Positions 34,586 to 43,544 of a stretch of DNA of 64,000 nucleotides are shown piece after piece. The number at the start of each line of letters is the position of its first letter. Positions within the stretch are counted from its first letter, which is position 1. Source of the DNA: Cheiracanthium punctorium (taxonomy: Eukaryota > Arthropoda > Arachnida > Araneae > Cheiracanthiidae). The notes below the pieces were generated by a model, which searched no databases, had not been told where the DNA came from, and saw only the letters and a list, made by a program, of their open reading frames with translations. The stretch covers positions 620,001 through 684,000 of the forward strand of contig JAWZYV010013152.1 in the NCBI GenBank assembly GCA_038373885.1, read 5' to 3'. A program made the translations under genes and the position numbers.

Positions 34586-34796
34586 GTAAGATATCTAGAA
34601 AATATAAAATGTGTATATTGCAGAACATGCATAAAATATGAAAAATCAAAATTAATAAAAATTTCGCAATAAAGTAAGTGTTATAAAATGAGGTTCTCTT
34701 GGAACTGGATTTTTTTTTTTTAACGAAGGATTTCGTTTCTTCATAACGGTCCTATATGAAGAAATTTATTTTTCAACGTCTCCTAACGTCTCCTAA

Positions 34797-34799
<3 letters not shown>

Positions 34800-34831
<32 letters not shown>
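34800..34831. repeat. T homopolymer (~30 bp)
   Basis: An uninterrupted T run in arm 1. The arm-2 counterpart has a shorter A run near 53193. It is flanked by a local repetition of 'aacgtctcctaac'. Confidence 0.95.
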
Positions 34832-34835
<4 letters not shown>

Positions 34836-35684
34836 AGGATTTAGTTTCTGCATAACGGTCCTATGGGAAGATTTTTTTTTTCAACGTCACCTAATTTCTA
34901 ATGATACTGCTTCAGAAAGAACTCGTGAAGCGTGAGGTCATTAATTAAATTGCGGGACATTTATAAATTCTGCCACAAAATTTACGTCCCATTAAAGTAA
35001 ATAAATAAACAAAAAGTAATATAATTAATGCAATTCTAATTCAGGATTAAACAGTTTGATATTTTTAAGTAAGCTAAATACGTAGATTATTTTCTTCTGC
35101 TGAACCATGCAGGATTTAAATATTTAAATGGATCATTTTAGATTCCGCATGAATTGGTTTTCCAGATTGAGCATAGCCCTTTAATTCTTTTACTTATGCA
35201 ATGGCAACATTAGATAGTGAAATTTAACCCTCTATTAGAAGATTTGTTACAATAATATGGATTAAAGCACATTGCACCGATTTTAGAAAAGTTTAGTGTG
35301 CATACTAAAATAAAAGTATTTGTTACATTCATCAATGTTTAATGGATGCCTTACAACTAATTAAACTATAAATAATTTTTCGTTAATATATCTCGAGCTA
35401 GTTTCAAAAGAGCAGATATCCTGAACAATTTATTTATTCGCTCATTTTCAAATAATTTTTCATGTTGCACATGGAATAGAAATGCTTGAAAATATCATGT
35501 AGATAGCATTTTAAATGAAACGAAGAAAATGCAATATCATATTAGAAATTGTACAAAATACTCAGTTGAAACTATAATAAAACTAATAATTACGGATAGC
35601 ATGAACACTTAAAATAAAATGTATATTCAGGATGCATAGGAAGGTACCCTCAACCTAAAAATACTTGCAAACAGAGAGGGCTAC

Positions 35685-36948
35685 CAGTGTTTTCACTACA
35701 GCGCGAGAACGCGAGAATCTCGCATTTTTTTTCTTTTTCTCGCAGTAAAAAATTATTACTGCGAGAAATTCGCGCACCCTACAAATCGGTTTCTTTCTGA
35801 GCAAAATTCTCGCATTTCGGAAGATTAGGGCACTTAAAAAATAAAAAAAAGTCGGTCATGTTTCCATTTTTCATAAAGAGGTAATATACGCAAAATGTTC
35901 GCAGTTTACCTTTTTTTTGCATGTAACTAGCCCTGACTTACAGATTTAGAGGACCAGTTACATGCTATAAAACTCATCTACTGTTCGGAGGCGTCTTCTT
36001 GCAGCCGGTCGACCAGCCTATCGGCCTGTGAAGAAACAGTTTCTGATCCAACCAATGAAGAGAAAGTGCTACTTGTGGGATTTAAAATATAAGAATTGGA
36101 CAGTTGAAAATTTCAAGAAAGTGCTGTTTAGCGACGAAAGCCATTTTTTTTTTTTGTAAAAGGCCAGCGAACTCAACATGTGCGTAGATGGGCCGGCGAA
36201 AGAATTCAGTATTGCCACATAAACCAATTTGTTAAACATCCTCAAAAGAAGATGTTTTGGGGTTGTTTTGCTTACAGTGGGGATGGTTCTTTGCAGCCTG
36301 TTGACGGTATCATACGTTGTGACCAATATATTACTATTTTGAATAGCAAGGTTATTCCAGAGTTGAAGAAACGATACCCTGATGGAACAGGGATTTTTCA
36401 GCAGGATTTAGCTCCGTGCCATACGTCCGAAATGGTCAAGAAATTCCTGTCTGAGGAACAAATTGGATATTGAAATGGTCTGGCAACTCTCCTGGCATCA
36501 ACCCAATAGACAATCTCTGGGTTATATGCAAGAATCGCCTATTAAATATGGATTGTACAACTATGGAGAAGCTAATCATGGCACTAATTCATGTGTGGTA
36601 CAAGGACACAAATATTACAAATGATTGTAAAAAAAGTGGTGGAATCCATGCCGAATCGTGTCCAAATGCTAATAAAGAGTCAAGGTGTACATTATTATGT
36701 ACTAAAAATGTTTTATTTTGTATAAATTTAAATAAAATAGCATTTTATCTTAGTTTCCTCAAATTTAAGTTTCCTCACCTTCAGAGTTTGTTTCAATTAA
36801 TTTGCACAAGGGTGTACCTTGCCCACTGGGTATTTACCCGACTCACATCTACAGTAAAAAATTCTCACCTATTTTTTTTAAATCTCACTCAGTTTGGGGA
36901 AAAGGGTGACAAATTATCACCCTTTTTTTTCCCATAATGAAAACACTG
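35685..36948. mobile_element. CAGTG-ended element inserted in arm 1 only
   Basis: The termini are CAGTGTTTTCACTA and, inward from the right, CAGTGTTTTCATTA. The flanks are GCTAC on both sides (35680-35684, 36949-36953), and the empty site in arm 2 has a single copy (complement at 52061-52065). A 5-bp duplication is the direct reading. A 3-bp duplication (CTA) with CC/GG tips is equally consistent because the tip bases are ambiguous. The left subterminal region is rich in CTCGC motifs and a 12-bp palindrome. A decayed Tc1 occupies most of the interior. The superfamily is undecided (hAT-like tips, but not an 8-bp duplication). Confidence 0.75.
35940..36818 (+). pseudogene. Tc1-like transposase pseudogene
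   Basis: Plus-strand reading gives LFSDESHF (first Asp, about 36130), FQQDLAPCHTSEMVKKFL (second Asp, about 36402-36455, with L for the usual N), then a stop and a frame change to NSPGINPIDNLWVICKNRL, where the usual third residue E is D. A run of T near 36146 shifts the frame after the first Asp. The right end at about 36805-36816 (complement CACCCTTGTGCAAATTAATT) matches a common Tc1 terminus before TA; no left terminus was found. Inactive. Confidence 0.8.
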
Positions 36949-37679
36949 GCTACAGCTATGCAAATGAGGTAACGGCATAGCGAAGCGACTATGGCTGATG
37001 AAACGCAAACTACAGCAGCTCCCCTAGCGGTGAAATTTTTAAGATAGGCATTAGAAGTCGAGAACGAAAAGAGATAGAGAAAAACTTCCGATTATAAAGT
37101 TTTAGAGCGCATATGGGCAATCTCCGGCCACCCACGACGTTTGATCCGGCCCGCAGATCTTATCAAAACCCCGTATAAAAACCAAATAAACCATTCAAAA
37201 TGCCTTATAAATCCCAATTATTCGACCCGCGACTTTGCTAACATGGCAAAGCTTGGCCCGCAACTTTTCAGAGGTTACCCATACCTGTTTTAGAGCAACC
37301 ATTAATTAATACGAAACGACATTCGGCTCACACAGACAAGATAAATTGTCGCCTGTATACCCAAAAATGTCCAAAATCAATGTACTCCATTTCCTGTAAA
37401 CGTTTGAAAGGACTAGCCATAGATATGAAGAAATACGCACAACTTACTGCATAAAATACTTACTTGTCAGTGCAGTTTAATAACATCACAAAAGAAAGAA
37501 TTATAAAAAGACAGAAAGAAAGAATACGAAAAGGCAGACTGTCACTCAGTGATCACAAGTCAATGTTCAATATGATCGAAAAGTTTGCTATTGCTCACGA
37601 TACACGTCTGCATTTGTAAGATCGCCATTACTCATGATATACGTATGTATTTGTAAGAGTAATTCTGCATGCACATTTC

Positions 37680-37802
37680 TCAACATGGAAGGTACCACAG
37701 TATTTCAAGCATCTGTAATACTACGACGTAGAACAAGCCGACTTGTATATGGAGTTCCATAAACCTTAACTTTTATGTAACCCCACAGGAAGAATTCAAA
37801 TG
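37680..37802 (-). pseudogene. DDE transposase C-terminal remnant at the inner edge of arm 1
   Basis: The minus strand reads PFEFFLWGYIKVKVYGTPYT followed by SRLVLRRSITDA, the block just after the third acidic residue in mariner-related transposases. The same remnant opens arm 2 at 51140-51310, so the inner boundary of the duplication falls within or beside this old transposase. Confidence 0.65.
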
Positions 37803-38333
37803 GTGGAAATGTGCAGATACCATAGCCATTCAGCACTACCATTATTCCCGATAATTTGTAACAGTACAGTACAACGTCACAAACTATTGCGTACTGCTAC
37901 ACTTCCGAAATGTGAATACCAGAGTAAAATCTGCACGCATCGATTTCGGTCATTTTGGTTTTCTTCGGTCATTTTTTTCACATAGATAAGGGAAAATTTA
38001 CCTTATTTATGTGATACAGATGTTGTTTTATACTAATTAATAGATGCTCTTGAAAATTTTGCTCTATCTCTTTTCGTTTCTAATTTGCAATGTGTATCTT
38101 CTATCTGCGTTCGCAAGTATTTTCAGGTTAGCAGGACTTTCCTATCCCCTAGCTTTTCTTTTTTTAAATTATTAAGTTCAAAAAATTATTATCATTGTTT
38201 AAACTATATTATTAGTCATTTTTATTAATACTTTTGCTTATTTCGATTGCGTTAGTGTAAGCAAATACTTAGGTTAGAATACATGAAATAACTTATGTCG
38301 AATACTTTTAAAATACTATCCATTGCTAACTAA
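37803..38333. other. Spacer start, no gene seen
   Basis: From here arm similarity is lost. AT-rich, no element defined. Confidence 0.4.
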
Positions 38334-38890
38334 TTAAAACAACTTAATATGCCTGCAAAATGTTCTCTTATTGGAAAAACATTTTTTATTAATTGTCCAA
38401 ATGTTTTTCGATTTTAAACAAATATACAGGGTTAGCAAAAATTAAACTACCGCTACTCAAAGAGCCATAGATGCCATTCTGCCAATCAAACAATAAAAAT
38501 ATTTGTTTAATATATACTTCGGAGGTGCTCGAAATTTCCGAAATAAAAAAATGTAGTTCAAAAAATATCCACTAAATCACGTCAGACAAATTTAACAATG
38601 GAAACTGTAAATTAAAACATACAAACAATTTCAACACTTATTCCATATTTTTTGAGCATTTATTAACTAATTTGGATCATTTTTTGAGCTGATTTCACAA
38701 TGCAAAGCGTGACCTAATGGGCATTTCTTGAACTATTCAAAAATCTCCCTTGAGTGCATCTTGTGTACATTTCGTAAGCCAAATTTGGTAGAAATCTGCT
38801 CATCCGCTGCAGCTGTAGAATGCTATAGAATGTTGTTTATAAGGAAAGTTTAAATATAACAACCCTGAAATATGCATTGCATATATGTTA
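38334..38890 (+). repeat. 0.56-kb duplicated block, copy 1
   Basis: It begins 'tgctaactaattaaaac' and ends 'gcatatatg'. The direct copy is at 40182-40757. Both contain the same embedded MITE plus about 95 bp of left and 20 bp of right flank, so the block was duplicated after that MITE inserted. Confidence 0.85.
38427..38867. mobile_element. TA-type MITE, copy 1
   Basis: It starts CAGGGTTAGCAAAAATTAAAC after TA and ends with the complement of CAGGGTTGTTATATTTAAAC. It has no coding capacity and is 441 bp long. Copy 2 lies at 40284-40734 with mutated tips. Confidence 0.75.
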
Positions 38891-39050
38891 GGCTGGTGAA
38901 TAATTATCAGATGTTTGTATAAATATTTAATTAATTAATTAAAATAAAATAAACAAGTCAATTAAGAGAATATACAAAATAATTAATTAAAAAATTATAA
39001 AATTTTTATTGAAGTATAGCACCTGAAAGAAATAATTATGCACCAGCCCA
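38889..39050. mobile_element. Small mariner-type MITE (~162 bp)
   Basis: The left end 'taggctggtgaataattatc' and right end (inward 'tgggctggtgcataattatt') are inverted copies of about 25 bp. TRGGCTGGTG is a known kind of mariner terminus. The interior is AT-rich. Confidence 0.65.
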
Positions 39051-39051
39051 T

Positions 39052-39052
<1 letters not shown>

Positions 39053-39126
<74 letters not shown>
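39053..39126. repeat. (TA)n microsatellite
   Basis: About 70 bp of TA with one TTATA interruption near 39086. The TA-targeting elements on both sides fit insertion into a TA run. Confidence 0.95.
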
Positions 39127-39127
<1 letters not shown>

Positions 39128-39806
39128 GAGGCGTATCGGAAAGTAAGTTCCGTTTTTAAAAAAATAGGGGAAAATTTTTTTTTCAAGCCAATTTTATTTT
39201 TAAATGAAAGAGCCTGGCTTTAACTATTTTTCTACATAGTTTTTGCCAATGTTCAAACACTTGTCGTTGCTGTTTACCATCTTTTCTATATCTTCATCAC
39301 AGAACCTTCCCACCAATGACGATAACCACAACTACAGCGAAGAAAACTACGGTGTGCAATTCAAAACAAACGTAGAGGAATGCTCGATAAATGAATTTTG
39401 TTGCTCCATGACAATGCTCGGCCTGAAACTGCTGGTGACACTCAAAAGATGATTCGACAGTTTCGTTGAGAGCAGTTTCGTCACACGCCGTACAGCCTAG
39501 ATTTGGTGCTGTCCGACTACTACGAGCTTCTCTACATGAAACACGAGCTAGGCGGCGAGCTCTTTGAATCCGACGATGAAATGAACAACGGGGTGAAGTC
39601 GTAGTTATCGTCATTAACGGAAAGTTTCTATGAAAAAGGTATAGAAAAGCTGGTAACCCGCTACGACAAGTGTTTGAACATTGGCGCAAACTATGTAGAA
39701 AAATAGTTTAAGGTATGCTTTTTTATGTAAAAACAAAATTGACTTGAATTTATTTTTTTCTTTTTTACTAATTTGTTTTCAAAGCGGAACTTACGAATAC
39801 GCCTTT
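39127..39806 (+). mobile_element. Fold-back mariner: 5' part replaced by inverted 3' part
   Basis: The termini CGAGGCGTATCGGAAAGTAA (left) and 'aaggcgtattcgtaagttcc' (inward from right) are mariner-type, next to TA. The left internal sequence (about 39220-39345) is an inverted copy of the transposase 3' end at about 39600-39715: 'ctatttttctacatagttt', 'ccaatgttcaaacacttgtc' and 'aatgacgataac' recur in reverse. The element therefore kept its 3' half and gained a second, inverted 3' end instead of its 5' half. Confidence 0.85.
39393..39709 (+). pseudogene. mariner transposase C-terminal half with two Trp-to-stop changes
   Basis: In one frame the plus strand reads LLLHDNARPETAGDTQKMIR then QFR, a stop, EQFRHTPYSLDLVLSDYYEL and on to LTESFYEKGIEKLVTRYDKC before ending NYVEK and a stop. 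The second catalytic Asp (HDNARP) and the third (SDYY) are both present, giving a DD34D-type arrangement. Two in-frame stops (TGA after QFR, TAG after GVKS) replace positions that are tryptophan in relatives, as expected from single G-to-A changes. The N-terminal half is missing. Confidence 0.85.
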
Positions 39807-39810
39807 TATA

Positions 39811-40160
39811 CAAGATATCCCAAAAAGCTGGTAACGGCCTTTAACTCTTTATCTATTAGAGATAAGTGGGCAGTGTAAATTGAGAAAATGTTCAAAATAA
39901 GGTCGGAAATAAGATTCCATAAAAAAAAATCCTATCGCTAATTTTCAAAAGGTTACACTTTTAAAATTTGTATACGACCACTGTACCCCAGTAAAATGTA
40001 CCCCATACATTCATGAGTTGACTTACAAAATTTGAGAATTATACCTTCAAAACTGTCAGAGACATGAAGAAAAATATAACGCTGACTTAAACCACTTTTC
40101 CATGACTCTCGAAGGAAAAAAATCAAGTCGAATGACCGCATTTCAGGGGTAACTGCTGAG
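39811..40160. mobile_element. Palindromic MITE family P, left part
   Basis: It begins CAAGATATCCCAAAAAGCTG after TA, a mutated form of the tip at 14712, and continues with 'gataagtgggcagtgtaaat'. It stops near 40160. The right part of a family member starts at 41021 and repeats about 120 bp of this segment ('tttgagaattataccttcaa'). Confidence 0.75.
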
Positions 40161-40181
40161 TAATTCAATAATAATTTCAAC

Positions 40182-40757
40182 TGCTAACTAATTAAAACAA
40201 TATGCCTGCAAAATGTTCTTTATTTATTGGGAAAACCTTTTTTTATTAATTGTCCAAATGTTTTTCGATTTTAAACAAAGATACAGCTTTAGCAAAAATT
40301 AAACTACCGCTACTCAAAGAGCCATAGATACCCCTCTGCTACTCCAAAAATAAAAATATTTATACAACATATGCTTCGGAGGATGAGCTCGAAATTTCCG
40401 AAACCGATATAAAAAATTTTAGTTCAAAAAATATCCACTAAATGGCGGTAGGCAAATTTAACAATGGAAAGGGTAAATTAAAATGTACAATTAGCTTCAA
40501 TATACTTATATCATACACTTTGAGCATTTATTAACTAATTTGGATCATTTTTGAGCTGATTTCACAATGCAAAGCGTGACCTAATGGGCATTTCTTGAAC
40601 TATTTAAAAAACTCCCTTGAGTGCATCTCGTGTAGAGCCCGCAAGCCAAATTTGGTAGCAATCTGCTCATCCGCTACAGCTGTAGAATGCTATAGAATGC
40701 TGTTTATACGGGAAGTTTAATTATAACAACCGCGAAATATATATTGCATATATTGGG
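40182..40757 (+). repeat. 0.56-kb duplicated block, copy 2
   Basis: Direct copy of 38334-38890, roughly 85% similar by eye, including the embedded MITE (40284-40734). Confidence 0.85.
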
Positions 40758-40802
40758 TTGTTCGGAAAGTGATGTCGTTTTTTCGTATGCTAGTGTTTTT
40801 CC
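40755..40802. mobile_element. Orphan mariner-type terminus
   Basis: 'ttgggttgttcggaaagtga' followed by 'tgtcgttttttcg' has the form of a mariner left end after TA. No other end or transposase follows. Confidence 0.5.
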
Positions 40803-41020
40803 TAGACAAACTATTAAAGATTATAATCCGAAATTTGGCACGTATGTGAGTTCCTTAGAGTAGGTGCTAGATTGGCAAGAATTTTCCAAAATTCGTAACT
40901 TATGGGGGATAGGGGGAAAAAGCATTCTTTTCATATATCCTTCGTGATCTCAAAGAAGAAAAGAGGTATCCATAAAATTCTAGCTGTAAAATACAGCCCT
41001 CGAGAATGCCTGAAAATCGA

Positions 41021-41495
41021 TTTGAGAATTATACCTTCAAAACTGTCAGAGATATCAAGATAAATATAGCGCTGTCTTAAACCACTTTTCCATGACTCTC
41101 GAAAGGAAAAAAATCGCGTCGAAAGATCGCATTTCAGGGGTCGTACAGAAATTACGAAAAAAATCTTTTTTTCCGCTTTAGCAATAAAAGTTGACATTGG
41201 AAATCATGTATAGTACCCGATTATCTTTCTTTAAAGCTATCTCTGTGACATTGTGTGATGAAAGTCTCAAATTTAGTACATCACCTAATCAGTGTATGGG
41301 ACACATATCACTAACTAGAAATTTTTTGTACGGGTACATCGTATACAAATTTAAAAAATGTAACTTTTTGTAAATGAACTAGAGGAAGTTTTTCTTAGCG
41401 GAGTCTTATTTTCAATATTTTTTGAATTTACACTGCCCACTTATCTTTAATAGTTAAAGAATTAAAGCCCCTTACCACATTTTAAGGACTCCCTG
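41021..41495. mobile_element. Palindromic MITE family P, right part
   Basis: It carries 'tttgagaattataccttcaa', then the centre of the palindrome, then the right end '...ttaccacattttaaggact' and CCCTG before TA. Together with 39811-40160 it makes up a full family member split by 0.86 kb, with about 120 bp present on both sides of the break. Confidence 0.75.
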
Positions 41496-42134
41496 TATAT
41501 ATATGCCCTGAAATATATATGCATAAAAAGATAGCGTTTATAAACAAACACAGAATGAAATTAGAATGTAAATTTATTCCTAAAAATACTTTGAGACAGT
41601 AGAATGCACGACATTTTCTTTGGAAACATTTATCTATAAATATTCAAAATTTTTACGCGTAGAACATACAGTTCAAACATGTTGTTATGGCATAAAATGT
41701 CAAGAAAGTAAGTATGATATTAATGCTTGTTCATAAAATCTTCCAAACGCGTAAAATCAATAGTATCCTAATTTGTAAAGCAAAGCAGGAATAAATTAAT
41801 TACAAAGATTCTGCATACATTTTAGATTTCCATGTAAAACTTTCAGGAGACGCGTGTAACATTTTAAAAATATTTCTAAAGAAGTGAAATTTTCTGTGTT
41901 GTATGAAATGCTCGAATTAAGCACTTCCAATTTATTTTTTAAAAATGAAGAATATCATTTTTATTCAGTGTCTACATTTTATTGAAAAATCAGGATTATA
42001 TTGAACGCATTAGAGTATTTTTTATTCGTTTATGACTATAAATAAAAATGCCACCAAAAGTCTCATAAAAATATTGCATACTGCAGACAATAATATTAAA
42101 TCAAGAAAGTGAAATAGCAAACACAGTGATAATA
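41496..42134. other. Intergenic, no gene seen
   Basis: AT-rich without paired repeats. Confidence 0.5.
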
Positions 42135-42200
42135 TTGGGTTGGCAAAAAAGTAGTTGCTTTTTTTACATGAAATTCAAACAAATAAATTTTCAATCATGA
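42135..42200. mobile_element. Orphan mariner-type terminus
   Basis: 'ttgggttggcaaaaaagtag' followed by 'ttgctttttt' after TA (42133-42134) closely resembles mariner terminal repeats. The DNA that follows (to about 42330) has no readable transposase, and no second end was found. Confidence 0.6.
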
Positions 42201-42734
42201 AACCATTTCATGTTCGACGGTAGCTGACTAACTTTCATGCTTGTAGCCAGGAGAGCAGAGAACAGATTCTCACTCCAGGCAACATTTCACCTGTGTAAGA
42301 GAACCTTCAAATCCTCAATAACAATTTCAAAATTAGACAGATTTTCAAAATCGTAAGCAGTGGTTTTGCATTTTTTCTTTACATCATGTATACGGACAAA
42401 GGAAGTTTTTGAGTCGCGGGTCATTTTGACCACTGGGACTGACTAAATATTCTAATTTCGAACCCTGATAATCACAATACAGAAAACTTTAAGACTAGAA
42501 ACAATATAGTCCTTGCGCGTTCCCCACCAATAGCGTTTTTCAATTTGCAGAAAGTTTCCCTTTTTGTCAAAAACAAAATTTTAAAATAATATACGAAGTG
42601 AAGTAACAAATAAAACATCAGAGTTAAGTTGAAACATTTCATTATTATTTTGAACAGTCAAAAACTTCTTACCTCTATTACTTTTTCTACAAAAATAGCT
42701 TTAACAAAAAACTAGAAGTTCTTGGAATATTTTT

Positions 42735-43450
42735 TAGAAGCCTAATTACGTCCCAGGGACGATATTGAGATCACAATAATCAGTACGTAAACTTAAATTT
42801 TATCTGTAAAAGTAATTATTAATAATCATACTTATTATATCTAATCAGATTTTTATTAACCATTGGTACAGTTTAAGTAATTTTAATTCTCAAAACAGAT
42901 TGCACAAATAAAGTTTACTCCTGGATTTTCAACACAATCCTCATGCATCCATTGGAAAAATTCTGTGCATCTTATCCATTTCTCTCCCTTTGTATCTTCA
43001 GAAAACCTTTTCTGACATACTGGGCATTCAGCGTCATCGTTGTCACTATCTTCTTCTTCAGTAGGAACTAAAATTGGGTCTTCATCAGACAAGTCCTCGC
43101 CAGAAGATTGATTCTTACTTCATATTTGGGTTTTCTTTTTGTCGCTTCCTGCAGTATTTTCCTTTAAATTTCTAACCCTTTTTTCTTTCACCTCTTTTTT
43201 TTTCTTTTCCGCGTCTATTATTTCTTGTTTATGCGGTGATAAGTAGATCTTGGCATATTAAATAACTTAACTGCCTTTTTATACCCCATTTCTTTAGTTC
43301 GGACAGCTTCAACGGCTTTTTTCATTGCTTCAGGATCCCATAGCGTTCTCTCAGGCATCTAAAAATAAAATTAAAAACATCCCAAAAAAGTACGCCTATC
43401 GACAGATGAAGTGGCCTAAATACCGTCCCGGGGGCGATATTAGGCTCATG
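42735..43450 (-). mobile_element. pogo-like element, internally deleted
   Basis: Both ends carry similar motifs: 'cctaattacgtcccagggac' near 42748 and 'cctaaataccgtcccggggg' near 43417, each followed by 'cgatatt'. They are in direct orientation, so these are probably subterminal motifs and not the true tips. Between them, on the minus strand, lie the DNA-binding N-terminus and zinc-finger-like C-terminus of a pogo-type transposase. Exact tips not resolved. Confidence 0.55.
42883..43358 (-). pseudogene. pogo-type transposase, DDE domain missing
   Basis: From the ATG at 43358 the minus strand reads MPERTLWDPEAMKKAVEAVR then TKEMGYKKAVKLFNMPRSTY, a pipsqueak-type helix-turn-helix as found at the N-terminus of pogo/jerky-like transposases, then hits two stops. 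Further on it gives an acidic stretch (SDEDPILVPTEEEDSDNDDA) and a C-terminal Cys/His cluster, CPVCQKRF...WIRC...WMHEDC...FICAIC, the PHD-like finger seen in this group. The roughly 300-residue DDE core is absent, so two ends have been joined by deletion. Confidence 0.8.
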
Positions 43451-43544
43451 TAAGGGGACAATATTAAGAATTTGTCAAGTTTGTGGATATCATCCATTAA
43501 ACCAAGAGCACATATCATAACCTAAATAAAATTTCAATAAATTT

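Larger units (their letters stand above)
23985..37802 (+). repeat. Large inverted duplication, arm 1
   Basis: Arm 1 aligns in reverse orientation with 51167-61052. Anchor pairs include 24650/60380, 25740/59960, 27350/58360, 29540/56240, 30240/55525, 33420/54650, 34560/53390, 37010/52000 and 37790/51180. The coordinate sum is constant between indels and steps up by about 0.7 kb (arm-1 insert at 24.9-25.6 kb), 2.3 kb (hAT-like element) and 1.26 kb (element at 35685), and down by about 0.24 kb at the arm-2 SINE. Some blocks look about 90% identical by eye, others lower. No host gene is recognised in either arm. Confidence 0.9.

Noticed and set aside
36899..36931. Hairpin followed by a T run (AAGGGTGA...TCACCC then T8), like a bacterial terminator
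   Set aside because: The context is eukaryotic transposon DNA with no gene ending there; it is a chance or transposon-end hairpin.
38995..39223. Open frames on both strands across the TA microsatellite
   Set aside because: Low-complexity Tyr-Ile repeats; a by-product of (TA)n.
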